A stretch of 64,000 nucleotides of DNA from JASHPR01 sp963778075 (GTDB taxonomy: Bacteria > Actinomycetota > Actinomycetes > Streptosporangiales > Streptosporangiaceae), in NCBI GenBank assembly GCA_963778075.1, contig CAVZTJ010000009.1:62001-126000 (forward strand), read 5' to 3'. Below the pieces are notes generated by a model that searched no databases, was not told where the DNA came from, and saw only the letters and a program-made list of their open reading frames with translations. This document shows, piece after piece, positions 8,288-16,787 of this stretch (positions within the stretch are counted from its first letter, which is position 1; every line of letters starts with the position of its first letter). The position numbers were made by a program, and so were the translations under genes.

Positions 8288-8375
8288 TTCAGATCGGCGC
8301 GGGGAGCGCTCCCTATTGGAGTGTGGATGGCACCATCGCTGTCGCTAGAGCGACAGCGATCTTCCGTTGATCATG
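8258..8375. repeat. Repeat unit copy 1 with perfect hairpin
   Basis: This unit begins inside the TopIB 3' end. It has two tandem versions of CAGATCrGCGCGGGsAGCGCTCC (8258-8280 and 8290-8312), then GTGTGGATGGC, then a perfect 12-bp inverted repeat with a 2-base centre (8335-8360), then CTTCCGTTGATCATG. The hairpin is a likely terminator for TopIB. A shorter second copy is at 8926-9012. Confidence 0.7.
8335..8360. terminator. Hairpin terminator after TopIB
   Basis: Arms ATCGCTGTCGCT and AGCGACAGCGAT are perfect complements around AG. The hairpin begins 47 bases after the TopIB stop. There is no long T-run, as is common in high-GC actinobacteria. Confidence 0.6.
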
Positions 8376-8494
8376 ATCGGCGCGAGGTTTGCCGGGGTTT
8401 TCAAGGGCTTAGCTGACGTTTCGGACGGCCGACACGGATTCTGGCTAGCACACGTGTTTGTTTCGGCCAGCCCTTACCGTCTCCGGTCCGCCGA

Positions 8495-8806
8495 AGCCTG
8501 GACGCGGTGGAGCGGCTGATCCCGCTCGCCGAAGAAGCGGGTCTGCCGATGCCGCACCTCGCGATGGCGTTCGCGATCTCGCACCCCGGTGTGACGTGCG
8601 CGCTGCTCGGCGCCCGCACCATGCAGCAGCTCGACGGCCTTCTCGCGGGGGTGGACGTCGTCCTTTCCGACGATGTCCTCGACCGGATCGATGAGATCGT
8701 CCCACCCGGAACCGACGTCGGCGCCCTCGACCAGGCATACGTGCCGCCGGAGATCCAGAAGACGGAACTGCGCCGCCGCCCGCTCGGCGAGCGCTCCGCC
8801 GCCTGA
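8495..8806 (+). pseudogene. Aldo/keto reductase C-terminal fragment
   Basis: Only about the last 100 residues of an aldo/keto reductase remain. The product reads SLDAVERLIPLAEEAGLPMP, then HPGVTCALLGARTMQQLDGLL, VDVVLSDDVLDRIDEIVPPGTD and VPPEIQ, matching the C-terminal helices and NADPH-binding loop of voltage-gated-channel-beta-like reductases. The catalytic Tyr/Lys/Asp/His barrel part is absent, and the homology starts abruptly near 8495. The piece lies between the two copies of the hairpin repeat unit, so it arrived or was cut down by recombination there. It is unlikely to be functional. Confidence 0.72.
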
Positions 8807-8925
8807 GGCACGAGCGGTTTGCTTGTGTCCGGCCGCGATCGGACGAAAGCGAACCGCTACGTCCATTCCGTGACGGTGCGGTACCAGGGCGTGCTACGGC
8901 GCACGGAATGACGCCGTTCGCGGCC

Positions 8926-9012
8926 CAGATCAGCGCGGGCAGCGCTCCGCGCGATCAGTGTGGATGGCGCCATCGCTGTCGCTAGAGCGACAGCGATCTT
9001 CCGTTGATCATG
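8926..9012. repeat. Repeat unit copy 2 with perfect hairpin
   Basis: It repeats the 8258-8375 unit, with one CAGATCAGCGCGGGCAGCGCTCC motif instead of two, the same GTGTGGATGGC, the identical 26-base hairpin (8972-8997) and the same CTTCCGTTGATCATG tail. The tail supplies the stop codon of the arginase-like gene on the minus strand. The hairpin may terminate transcription from both sides. Confidence 0.7.
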
Positions 9013-9913
9013 CTCGGGCGGCGAGAGCCCGCGCGATGGTGTCGATAAAGCGCGGAAGTGCGTCGGGATCGCCGGCGCAGCGAGTCGGGTTGAGCTCGCC
9101 GATCGACAGCGTCCGCACCCGTGGATCCCGCGCGGCCGCCACGAGCGCCTCATCGGCCTGTGCGAGGGTCGGGCCGGTGTTGCGGCAGTCGGTGTTCTCC
9201 GCGAGCGGGGCATCGATGAAGTCGAGCACATCGACGTCGATGTGGACCGCGAGCGGGCCAGCCGGGAGGTAGTCGAGCGCGGCCGTGGCGGCACCCGCCG
9301 GGTCGGCGGCCAGCGCCTGGCTGGTGGCCACGTACAGGCCGAGCCGGGCAGCGTGCTCGCGCTCCCACTCCGTGGCCGGCTGCGGGTCCACCCCGAGCCA
9401 CGCCACCTGGTGCGGCTCGAGCAACGGCCGGGGCCCGAACGCGTCGGCCAGGGTGTCCACGCACCCCGGCAAGGCCAGCGCGTGCGCGAGGCCCATCCAG
9501 TCCAGGGCGCCGTCCATCGTGGTGTCCGGGGTGTTCAGGTCATAGTGGCGGTCGAGATACAGCAGCCCCGGGGCACCGGCCTCGAGGCGCCGCAGAGCGG
9601 CCATGATCCCGAGCGCGATGGTGCAGTTGCCGCCGAGCACCAGGGCAAAGTCGCCGCGCGCGAGCAGCGGCCCGAGCAGGCCGGCCAGTTCCTGCAGTGA
9701 CGCGGTCACCTGGTCGACGTTCTGAGCCAGGGGGTGCTCCCGGTCGGGTTTCCATGGCTGATGGGGCAGGTCCCCCTCGTCACGCACCTCGAGGCCCGCA
9801 GCGACGAGCCGCGCGGCCAGGCCGGCCGAGCGCAGCGCCCCGGGCGCCAGGTCCTGGCCGGCCGCGTAGCTCCCAGCGCTGTTCGGCACACCCACGATCG
9901 AGATCCGGCTCAC
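9008..9913 (-). CDS. Arginase/agmatinase-fold (ureohydrolase family) protein
   Basis: The 301-aa product has the ureohydrolase fold order: GVPNSAGSYAAGQDLAPGALR at the start, LVLGGNCTIALG, YLDRHYDLNTPDT, and HIDVDVLDFIDAP. In classical arginases these are GGDHS, DAHxDxN and SxDxDxxDP. Here the first metal-ligand His is replaced by Cys (GGNC) and DAH by DRH, so metal use and substrate may differ. GTG 9913 fits the conserved N-terminus and has TATGCT just upstream, hinting at a leaderless message; ATG 10024 would add 37 atypical residues. The true substrate is unknown. Confidence 0.8.
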   Translation of the reverse strand: MSRISIVGVPNSAGSYAAGQDLAPGALRSAGLAARLVAAGLEVRDEGDLPHQPWKPDREHPLAQNVDQVTASLQELAGLLGPLLARGDFALVLGGNCTIALGIMAALRRLEAGAPGLLYLDRHYDLNTPDTTMDGALDWMGLAHALALPGCVDTLADAFGPRPLLEPHQVAWLGVDPQPATEWEREHAARLGLYVATSQALAADPAGAATAALDYLPAGPLAVHIDVDVLDFIDAPLAENTDCRNTGPTLAQADEALVAAARDPRVRTLSIGELNPTRCAGDPDALPRFIDTIARALAARA

Positions 9914-10059
9914 CCGGCGAGCATACCGACCGACGGCCCCGACCGGCCTGCCACGCCGCTGCCGCCGGTCCCCGATCCTGGGTGCCGCGCACAATATGCT
10001 TGGAGAGCGCCCGCCCGCAGTCACATTCCGGCGGGCACGGCATCGGGGGGAGCCGTCTG

Positions 10060-10989
10060 TTGCGCGTGGTGCGCGTTCCCAAGTTCGGCGCGGAGAACCT
10101 GGTCGTCGCCGACGCGGACGACCCTCGGCCGGCCGGCGGCGAGGTGCTGATCGCCACCGAGGCCGCCACCGTCAACCCGGCCGACGCCGGGGTCGTCAGC
10201 GGCGCCATGGCGTCGCGCTTCCCGCCCGGGCTCGAGCCGCCGTACACGCCGGGCTGGGATCTCGCCGGCCGCGTCGCCGCCGTCGGCCACGGCGTCAACG
10301 CGGCCCTGGTCGGCCAGCGTGTGGTCGGCTTCAGCGCGTGGTTCGTGACCGGCCACGGGACTCAGGCCTCGATGGTCGCGCTGCCCGCCACGGGCGTCAC
10401 CGTGGCCCCGGAGGGCCTGGCGGCCGCGCAGCTCACGACCATCGGCCTGAACGGTCTGACGGCGTGGCGTGGCCTCGACGAGCTGCATCTGGCGCCCGGG
10501 GAGACGCTCGCCGTCACCGGTGCCGCCGGGGCGGTCGGCGGTTTCGCCCTCGACCTCGCGGTCGCGAAGGGACTCGAGGTGGCCGCGATCGTCTATGAGC
10601 GCGACCGGCCGGACGTGCTGGCGCGGGGCGCAGCCCACGCGATAACCCCGGGCGGCAGCGGCGCCGGCGCGGCCGTCCGCGAGGCGATTCCCGGGGGCGT
10701 CGACACGCTGCTGGACACCGCGAGCATCGGCGCGCCCGCCCTGGGCGCGATCAGAGACGGCGGCAGGTACGCCAGCGTCACCGTCGTACCGGATAGCGAG
10801 CGCGGCATCACCGTCACCCGGGTCTACGCGCGGATGGATCCGGTCGGGCTTCCCGCGCTCGTGCAGAAGGCCTCGGACGGCCGTCTGCACACCCCGGTTG
10901 CCCGCCAGTTCGACGTTTCCGAGGCTCAAGCCGCCTACCTGGAGTTCTCCGCCGGGCCACATCGTGGCCGAATCGTGCTCACCTTCTGA
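10060..10989 (+). CDS. Quinone oxidoreductase-like medium-chain dehydrogenase
   Basis: The 309-aa NADPH-dependent MDR enzyme lacks zinc ligands. Seen: VRVPKFGAENL..., TVNPAD, YTPGWDLAGRV..VG.GV, and the nucleotide-binding GAAGAVGGFALDLA. This is the zinc-free quinone reductase or enoyl reductase subgroup. The TTG start at 10060 follows GGGGGGAG with correct spacing and starts the conserved first strand; longer frames upstream run through the divergent arginase-like promoter. It is probably cytosolic. The substrate is unknown. Confidence 0.85.
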   Translation: MRVVRVPKFGAENLVVADADDPRPAGGEVLIATEAATVNPADAGVVSGAMASRFPPGLEPPYTPGWDLAGRVAAVGHGVNAALVGQRVVGFSAWFVTGHGTQASMVALPATGVTVAPEGLAAAQLTTIGLNGLTAWRGLDELHLAPGETLAVTGAAGAVGGFALDLAVAKGLEVAAIVYERDRPDVLARGAAHAITPGGSGAGAAVREAIPGGVDTLLDTASIGAPALGAIRDGGRYASVTVVPDSERGITVTRVYARMDPVGLPALVQKASDGRLHTPVARQFDVSEAQAAYLEFSAGPHRGRIVLTF

Positions 10990-11072
10990 GCCATGCTTGG
11001 GATTTCATGCCAGGATCGGTTGTGAAATGGACATATAAGTATGATCTCCAGCGCCCTGGGGAGGGAGGTGCG

Positions 11073-13235
11073 ATGGCCGACGACTCCTCCGGGCACGCCG
11101 ACGGGCTGCTGCGGATGCTTGCTCCGGGCTCACGGGTGGCGGGGTACCTGCTGGAGAGCCAGATCGGCGCGGGCGGCATGGCGGTGGTGTTCCGCGCCAG
11201 GGACGAGCGCCTTGGCCGCCTGGTGGCGCTGAAGGTCCTGGCACCAGGGCTCGCGGCTGACGACGCGTTCCGGCAGCGCTTCATCCGGGAATCGCGCGCG
11301 GCAGCGGCGGTGGACGACCCGCACATCATCCCGGTCTACGAGGCCGGCGGATCCGGCGGTGTGCTGTTCATCGCGATGCGCCTGGTGATCGGGGGCGACC
11401 TGCGGACCGTGATGCTCCGGGAGGGCCCGCTGCCGGCCGAGCGGGCGGCCGCTTTACTGTCACCAGTCGCCTCGGCGCTGGATGCCGCTCACAGCGCCGG
11501 GCTCGTGCACCGCGACGTGAAGCCGGCAAACGTGCTAGTGGATGCCCGTCCGGGGCGCCCTGAGCACGTGTACCTGTCAGACTTCGGGCTGAGCAAGCGT
11601 GCCGCCGCGGTGGCCGGGCTGACCGGCTCGGGGCAGTTCATGGGCACCGCGGAGTATGCGGCCCCGGAGCAGATCAACGGCCGGCCGGTGAACGGGCAGG
11701 CCGATCAGTACGCGCTCGCCTGCGTGGCATTCGAGGCCCTGACCGGCGCGGCGCCGTATGCGCGCCCGGAGCCCATGGCCGTGCTGTGGGCGCACCTGTC
11801 CGAGCCGCCGCCCTCGCTGGCCACGCGGCGGCCCGACCTCCCGGGCGGGGTGGACCGCATCATGGCCAGAGCGCTGGCAAAGGAGCCGCACCACAGGTAC
11901 GAGAGCTGCCTGGAGTTCACCGACGAGCTGCGGGGGGCGCTCGGCCTGTCACCATACGTGGCGACGGCCTCCAGCGGCCCGCGCACCCAGATGAAGGTTG
12001 CCGGCCAGGACGTCACGCCGCAGACCACGGCGGCCGTGCCAGCGGACACGCCAGTCGGCGCGGACGTCACCGGCCGACCCACCGACCCCCGCCGCGGCCG
12101 CCACTCCTCCGGCGAGAGCGCCCAGCCGGACAGTTCGCGCCGCCGGCGCATCGGCCTGGCCGCGGTGGCAGTTGTCGTGCTGGCCGCCGTGGGCGCCGTC
12201 GCCGCGGCCACGCATGGAAGCTTCGGGCACCACCCGTCGGCCGCCAGCCAGGGCGCCGCCCAGCCCGGCGGCGCCGGAAACCAGGCGGCCGGTTTCGTCG
12301 TCACCGTGAGCCGCGTCGCCGCTCTGACCGATCCCGCCAGCACCGGCGTGAACGCGGCCTCGTTCAGCCCGGACGGCAATATTCTGGCCACAGCGGACCA
12401 GAACGGCAGCACCTACCTGTGGAACGTCACCAGCCACAGCCGGCTCGCCGCCCTGCCCGACCCCAGCAGCGACGGCGTGCACTCGGTTGCGTTCAGCCCG
12501 AACGGCAGGAACCTGGCCACCGCGGACCACAATGACAGCACTTACGTGTGGAATGTCACCGGCCGCGACCTCACGGCGACCTTCGGGGGCCCCGGCATCG
12601 GGCAGGTGGATTCGGCCGCGTACAGCCCGCACGGCAAGATACTGGCCACGGCTGACATGAACGGGAGCACCTACCTGTGGGGGCCCGGGGGCAGCCTCAT
12701 CGCCACCCTGCCCGACCCCGGCGCCAACACCGTGTACGGCGTCGCGTTCAGCCCCAGCGGCCAGACCCTCGCCACCGCGGACATTGACGGCAGCGCGTAC
12801 CTGTGGAGCACCGCCACCGACAACCGCATCGCTACGCTGGCGGGCCCCAGCGGCCTTGGGATGTACGGGGTGGCGTTCAGCCCGGACGGCAAGACCCTGG
12901 CCACCGCCGACCAGGACGGCAACACCTACCTGTGGAATGTCGCCAAGCGCCGCCGCATCAGGACTATGACCGACCCGGGCAGCAACCCCACCGTGTCGTC
13001 GGTCGCGTTCAGCCCAAACGGCAAGATTCTGGCCACCGCCGACCTGAACGGCGGCGCCTATCTGTGGGACGTGGCCACCGGCGCCCGCATCGCCACCCTG
13101 AGCGGACCCAGCCCCGATAGCAATGTGGAAATGTCGTCGGTCGCGTTCAGCCCGAACGGCAAGATTCTGGCCGCCGCCAATCAGGACGGCGTCACCTCGC
13201 TGTGGCGGGTCACCGTAGCAGCTTCCCGCACCTGA
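11073..13235 (+). CDS. Membrane Ser/Thr protein kinase with seven-blade WD40-type propeller
   Basis: The 720-aa product has a Hanks kinase (about 24-290) with the glycine loop IGAGGMAVV, Lys54, HRDVKPANV (Asp148), DFGLSK (Asp170) and GTAEYAAPEQ. A linker, one membrane helix (about 360-379) and an outside domain of seven repeats, each ending FSP.G..LATAD..G..YLW, follow. Seven such blades close a beta-propeller, which is probably the sensor or docking part. ATG 11073 has GGGAGGGAGG upstream. It stands alone, so its signal and targets are unknown. Confidence 0.92.
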   Translation: MADDSSGHADGLLRMLAPGSRVAGYLLESQIGAGGMAVVFRARDERLGRLVALKVLAPGLAADDAFRQRFIRESRAAAAVDDPHIIPVYEAGGSGGVLFIAMRLVIGGDLRTVMLREGPLPAERAAALLSPVASALDAAHSAGLVHRDVKPANVLVDARPGRPEHVYLSDFGLSKRAAAVAGLTGSGQFMGTAEYAAPEQINGRPVNGQADQYALACVAFEALTGAAPYARPEPMAVLWAHLSEPPPSLATRRPDLPGGVDRIMARALAKEPHHRYESCLEFTDELRGALGLSPYVATASSGPRTQMKVAGQDVTPQTTAAVPADTPVGADVTGRPTDPRRGRHSSGESAQPDSSRRRRIGLAAVAVVVLAAVGAVAAATHGSFGHHPSAASQGAAQPGGAGNQAAGFVVTVSRVAALTDPASTGVNAASFSPDGNILATADQNGSTYLWNVTSHSRLAALPDPSSDGVHSVAFSPNGRNLATADHNDSTYVWNVTGRDLTATFGGPGIGQVDSAAYSPHGKILATADMNGSTYLWGPGGSLIATLPDPGANTVYGVAFSPSGQTLATADIDGSAYLWSTATDNRIATLAGPSGLGMYGVAFSPDGKTLATADQDGNTYLWNVAKRRRIRTMTDPGSNPTVSSVAFSPNGKILATADLNGGAYLWDVATGARIATLSGPSPDSNVEMSSVAFSPNGKILAAANQDGVTSLWRVTVAASRT

Positions 13236-13273
13236 CCGGGATCGGGCGGGGCACCGCGTGCCAGTATGGAGCC

Positions 13274-14086
13274 GTGGGTGAGGAAGCGAGTCCCGGGCAA
13301 TCCATTCACCGGCCGGCCGCCCACCCGGAACACGACGCGGTGGCCCGCGAGGTAAGCGGCTGGTTCACCGCCTCGGCACCCGAGATCGGCTACGAGGTCA
13401 GCGAGCGCTGGTACGGCTACCAGAGCGACATGGGCTCCGGCCGGGCGCGCGTCATTCTCAGGGTCGGCGAGCCGGGCCAGGTCCCGGCCGCTCTCGCCGA
13501 TGCGGCGGCCGGCGGCGCGGGCACGCTGACGATCTGGGTGGATGACAGGGAGCGGGCGGCCCGGCTGGACGGGGCGCTCCGCAGTGCCGGGTGCCTGCCC
13601 GGCGACGCAACGACGCACCTGGCCCTGGTCGGCCCCATGACCGGCCGGACCGACCCCGGGCGGCTGGTGGTCCAGAGCGTGGACGAGACCGGCCTCGCCG
13701 AATGGGCAACGGTGAAGCTGCAGTCCTTCGCCGACACCGAGTCAGCTCCCGCGCCTGAGCGGCTGGCCGAGGAGGTCGCGGCCCGGCGGGACGAACTGGC
13801 TCTGGCCGAGTGCCAGCTTGGCCTGCTCGGCGGCGAGCGCGTCGCGGTGCTCGCCTACTACCGCGGGCACGATCAGCTCGTGTTCAACCTCGGCACCCGC
13901 GTGCCGTTCCGGCACCGCGGCATCGCCCAGGCGATGCTTGCGCACTGGGTGGACGCGGGCATGGCCGACGGCTGCCGCTCTCTGATCATCAACGCCACCG
14001 ACGGCGAGGCGCCCGCCGCGCTGTACCGGCGGATCGGTTTCACCGACGAGGTCTACTGGTACCGGAAGTACGAACTCTCACCGTGA
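13274..14086 (+). CDS. GNAT-family N-acetyltransferase
   Basis: The 270-aa product has a weak N-terminal GNAT-like half and a clear C-terminal GNAT domain. The C-terminal domain has VPFRHRGIAQAMLAHWVDAGMADGCRSLIINATD (acetyl-CoA loop R.RGIA) and ALYRRIGFTDEVYWYRKYEL. GTG 13274 is preferred over ATG 13202, which would overlap the kinase gene. It overlaps the next P-loop gene by four bases (GTGA), so the two are co-translated. The substrate is unknown. Confidence 0.82.
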   Translation: MGEEASPGQSIHRPAAHPEHDAVAREVSGWFTASAPEIGYEVSERWYGYQSDMGSGRARVILRVGEPGQVPAALADAAAGGAGTLTIWVDDRERAARLDGALRSAGCLPGDATTHLALVGPMTGRTDPGRLVVQSVDETGLAEWATVKLQSFADTESAPAPERLAEEVAARRDELALAECQLGLLGGERVAVLAYYRGHDQLVFNLGTRVPFRHRGIAQAMLAHWVDAGMADGCRSLIINATDGEAPAALYRRIGFTDEVYWYRKYELSP

Positions 14087-14568
14087 AGCGCGTGGTCATC
14101 CTGGGCCGCGGCGCCGCCGGCAAGTCGGTGCTCGCGGCGCGCCTGGGGCAGATCACCGGACTGCCCGTCATCGAACTGGACAAGCATTTCTGGAAACCCG
14201 GCCTGAACGCGACGTCTCCCGCTGAATGGGAGCGCACGCAGTGCGAACTTGCGCGCCAGGAGGCATGGATCATGGACGGGGACCTCGGCCCCTACGACAC
14301 CGCGCTCGGCGCCAGGCTCGCCGCGGCGGACACGGTCATCCTCCTCGACTTCTCGCTCGTGCGCTGCGCCTGGCGTGCGGTGCGCCGGTCGCGGGAGCGC
14401 GAGGATTTCTGGCGCTGGCTGCTCGGCTACCGCAGGCGCAGCCTGCCGCTGATCCGGCAGGCGATCGCCGACCACGCAGCCGCCGCCGATCTCCACGTGC
14501 TAACCAGCCCTCGGGCAGTCCAGCGGTTCCTCACGCTGACGGCGGTCCACGGCAAGCTTGGTCCATGA
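14083..14568 (+). CDS. P-loop nucleotide kinase-like protein (FlaR/adenylate-kinase-like)
   Basis: The 161-aa product begins VKRVVILGRGAAGKSVLAARLG, a Walker A motif. VIELDKHFWKPG..., WIMDGDLG.YD and a C-terminal arginine-rich lid (RSREREDFWRWL..YRRR) follow, as in the DNA topology modulation (FlaR) and adenylate-kinase-like group. GTG 14083 overlaps the GNAT stop (GTGA), and its own stop overlaps the next ATG (ATGA). It probably phosphorylates a small nucleotide or similar substrate; the exact one is unknown. Confidence 0.82.
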   Translation: MKRVVILGRGAAGKSVLAARLGQITGLPVIELDKHFWKPGLNATSPAEWERTQCELARQEAWIMDGDLGPYDTALGARLAAADTVILLDFSLVRCAWRAVRRSREREDFWRWLLGYRRRSLPLIRQAIADHAAAADLHVLTSPRAVQRFLTLTAVHGKLGP

Positions 14569-14921
14569 CCTCCGACGAAGCCTCAACCGCCCTGGACTTC
14601 ACCGGCTACCAGGAAGCAGCGGCCCGCACCGCGGGCCTTGTCGCCACCGACCATCCCATCGTCTATCCCACTCTGGGACTCGCGAACGAGGCCGGAGAAG
14701 TCGCCGGGAAGGTCAAGAAGATCTTCCGTGACCGCCAGGGCGTTGTCACCGACGCCGACCGCGAAGCCCTGGCCCTCGAGCTCGGCGATGTCTTGTGGTA
14801 CCTCTCCGAGATCTGCACCAGGCTCGGCATCCGGCTGGAGGATGTCGCTGAAGCCAACATCGCCAAGATCGCCGACAGGATGTCCCGCGGGGTCCTTACC
14901 GGCGAGGGCGATTACCGCTGA
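14565..14921 (+). CDS. MazG-like nucleotide pyrophosphohydrolase
   Basis: This 118-aa all-alpha NTP pyrophosphatase shows NEAGEVAGKVKKI and LALELGDVLWYLSEIC, the EXXE and EXXD metal-binding pairs of the MazG superfamily. It would hydrolyse dNTPs or modified NTPs to monophosphate and pyrophosphate. It starts at ATG 14565 in an ATGA overlap with the P-loop gene, making it the third gene of a coupled operon. Its end overlaps the convergent methyltransferase by ten bases. Confidence 0.88.
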   Translation: MTSDEASTALDFTGYQEAAARTAGLVATDHPIVYPTLGLANEAGEVAGKVKKIFRDRQGVVTDADREALALELGDVLWYLSEICTRLGIRLEDVAEANIAKIADRMSRGVLTGEGDYR

Positions 14922-15574
14922 GGCCGACGGGCCAGCACGAAGGCCTGCTGGTGCCGCTCGGGGAACTCCGGGTTGTTGTCGGGCTCGCGCAGCACCCGGG
15001 CGCACACATCAAGCCCGGCCTGATCCAGCAGCGCGGCCACCTGATCGGGCTGGCGGTGGTGGAAGTCGAGCGAGATCGCGTGGCCAAGCGCCTCGGACAA
15101 GTGCAGCGGCTCGTCGCCGGCCTGGAATCCGAGCAGCACGTAGCCGCCCGGCGCCAGCACCCTGCGGAACTCCGCGAACGCCTCGGACAGCCGGTCGTCG
15201 GGGACGTGGATGGTGGAGTACCAGGCCAGAACGCCGCCGAGCGCGCCGTCGGGCAGGTTCAGGGCCAGCATGGAGCCCACCTCGAACCGCAGCCCGGGGT
15301 GCTCCCGCTGGGCCGTCGCGATCATCTGCGGCGACAGGTCGATACCGGACACCGGCAGCCCCAGGCCGGCCAGCAGCGCGGTTACCCGGCCAGTGCCGCA
15401 CCCGACGTCAGCCACCGGGCCGACGGCCGCGGCTTGCACGAATTCGGCGAACGCGGTCAGCATGGCCCGGTCCAGCGGCCTGGGTGCCAGCTCGTGACGG
15501 AAACGCTCGGCATAGTCGCCGGCCACGGCGTCGTACGAGCCGCGGGTGGCGCGCAGGAAGTCTGGCTCTGACAC
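14912..15574 (-). CDS. SAM-dependent class I methyltransferase
   Basis: The 220-aa product carries VADVGCGTGRVTALLA (SAM motif I), GIDLSPQMIATA, and an LPDGALGGVLAWYSTIHVP catalytic-region pattern of methyltransferase type 11. GTG 15574 was chosen because the domain (SEPDFLRATRGSYDAVA) begins there. Translating further upstream only reads a 39-bp tandem repeat as RRSPPRREAS. The substrate is unknown. Confidence 0.87.
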   Translation of the reverse strand: MSEPDFLRATRGSYDAVAGDYAERFRHELAPRPLDRAMLTAFAEFVQAAAVGPVADVGCGTGRVTALLAGLGLPVSGIDLSPQMIATAQREHPGLRFEVGSMLALNLPDGALGGVLAWYSTIHVPDDRLSEAFAEFRRVLAPGGYVLLGFQAGDEPLHLSEALGHAISLDFHHRQPDQVAALLDQAGLDVCARVLREPDNNPEFPERHQQAFVLARRPQR

Positions 15575-15597
15575 GTCTGAGCACCCTACCCGGCGGA

Positions 15598-15714
15598 CAC
15601 GCCGCGGGGGCGAACGGCGGGACCGACGGCTGGCCTCACGCCGCGGGGGCGAACGGCGGGGCCGGCGGCTGGCCTCACGCCGCGGGGGCGAACGGCGGGG
15701 CCGGCGGCTCACCC
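15598..15714. repeat. 39-bp tandem repeat, three copies
   Basis: Units at 15598-15636, 15637-15675 and 15676-15714 share CACGCCGCGGGGGCGAACGG and a GC-rich remainder. Units 2 and 3 are almost identical. The third encodes the Pro/Ala-rich last residues of the dehydrogenase on the minus strand, and its stop codon sits at the unit 2/3 border. The other copies fill the gap to the methyltransferase gene. Confidence 0.85.
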
Positions 15715-16787
15715 CACCAGCCGCGCAGGAATCCCTGGGCTTGCGCCAGGGCGCCGCCGAGCGGGCCGCCCTCGTGGGGCATGACCGCGGTGATGACCTC
15801 GGTGATCGTGGCCCCGGCAGCCGTCAGGACCTGCTCCGGGGTCGCGTCGGCCGGCGCCCGGTAGCCGAGCACGGCGCCCGCGTTGCAGACAAAGTCGGGC
15901 AGCGCGAGGATGTCCCGTTCGCGCAGCACGTGGGCACCCTGCTCGGTGTACGGCGCGTTCGCCGCCGGGGCGATCACGCGGACACTCTGCGGCAGCGCGG
16001 CGGCGGTCTGCGCGGTGATCACGCCGGGCCGGGCCCCAGGCACAATGACGTCGGCGTCCACCCCGGTGAACAGGTGTCCCGGCGCGGCGACCGGCAATCC
16101 GTAATGGGCGACACACGCATCGCCGTGCGCGCTGCGCAGCGCCAGCAGCAGCCCGATGTCGACCCCCAGCGGGTCCGCGATACACCCGGCCAGCGTGGAA
16201 ACCGCGGCCACCCGGCCGCCGCGGCGGATGACCTCGCGCGCCACCCCGCCGCCGACCTTGCCGAATCCCTCGATCGCCACCGAGCGGCGTTCCCAGCCCC
16301 AGCCCCAGCGGGTGCGCAGCGCCGTGTCGGCGGCGACCGCGACGCCGTACCCGGTCAGCAAGTCCTCGAACGGCACGCCGCCAACCACGGCGGACATCGC
16401 GCCAGGCGCGGCGCGGCGCTCGCGCAGCGGCGCGAAATCCTCCTCGGTGGTGCCCATGTCCGGCCCGGTCAGGAACCGGCCCGCGTCGGTCATCGGGCGG
16501 ACCTCGGCGCAGAACCGCGCCATCAGCCTGGCCCGGTCCGCCGCATCCGCCGGATCGCCGCGCACGCCGGCCTTGGCGCCGCCGATCTGCGCCTCGAATA
16601 CCGCGTACTTGTAGGTCATCGCCCGGGCCAGCAGCGCCACCTCGGCCGCGCTGACATCCGGAGCCAGCCGGGTCCCGCCGGCCGACACCGGCGCGCCGGC
16701 CAGGTCGAACACCAGAAACCCCGGAACCGAGTTCAGCTCGATGATCTCGGGACCGAGGTCGCGTCCCGTGACCGTTTCGTCTGCCAT
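15675..16787 (-). CDS. Glu/Leu/Phe/Val-type amino acid dehydrogenase
   Basis: The 370-aa product resembles the ELFV dehydrogenase family, which converts an amino acid to its 2-oxo acid with NAD(P)H. Seen: ARAMTYKYAVFEAQIGGAKAGV with the substrate and catalytic lysine region, TGPDMGTTEEDF, a Rossmann GFGKVGGGVA, and the VPGARPGVITAQTAAALP segment. ATG 16787 has GGAGA before it. The C-terminus (PPAPPFAPAA) is made by a tandem repeat and is probably not conserved. Amino acid specificity is not evident. Confidence 0.85.
   Translation of the reverse strand: MADETVTGRDLGPEIIELNSVPGFLVFDLAGAPVSAGGTRLAPDVSAAEVALLARAMTYKYAVFEAQIGGAKAGVRGDPADAADRARLMARFCAEVRPMTDAGRFLTGPDMGTTEEDFAPLRERRAAPGAMSAVVGGVPFEDLLTGYGVAVAADTALRTRWGWGWERRSVAIEGFGKVGGGVAREVIRRGGRVAAVSTLAGCIADPLGVDIGLLLALRSAHGDACVAHYGLPVAAPGHLFTGVDADVIVPGARPGVITAQTAAALPQSVRVIAPAANAPYTEQGAHVLRERDILALPDFVCNAGAVLGYRAPADATPEQVLTAAGATITEVITAVMPHEGGPLGGALAQAQGFLRGWWGEPPAPPFAPAA

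Noticed and set aside
15598..15714. CRISPR array
   Set aside because: Three head-to-tail 39-bp units have no unique spacers between them and no cas genes are nearby.
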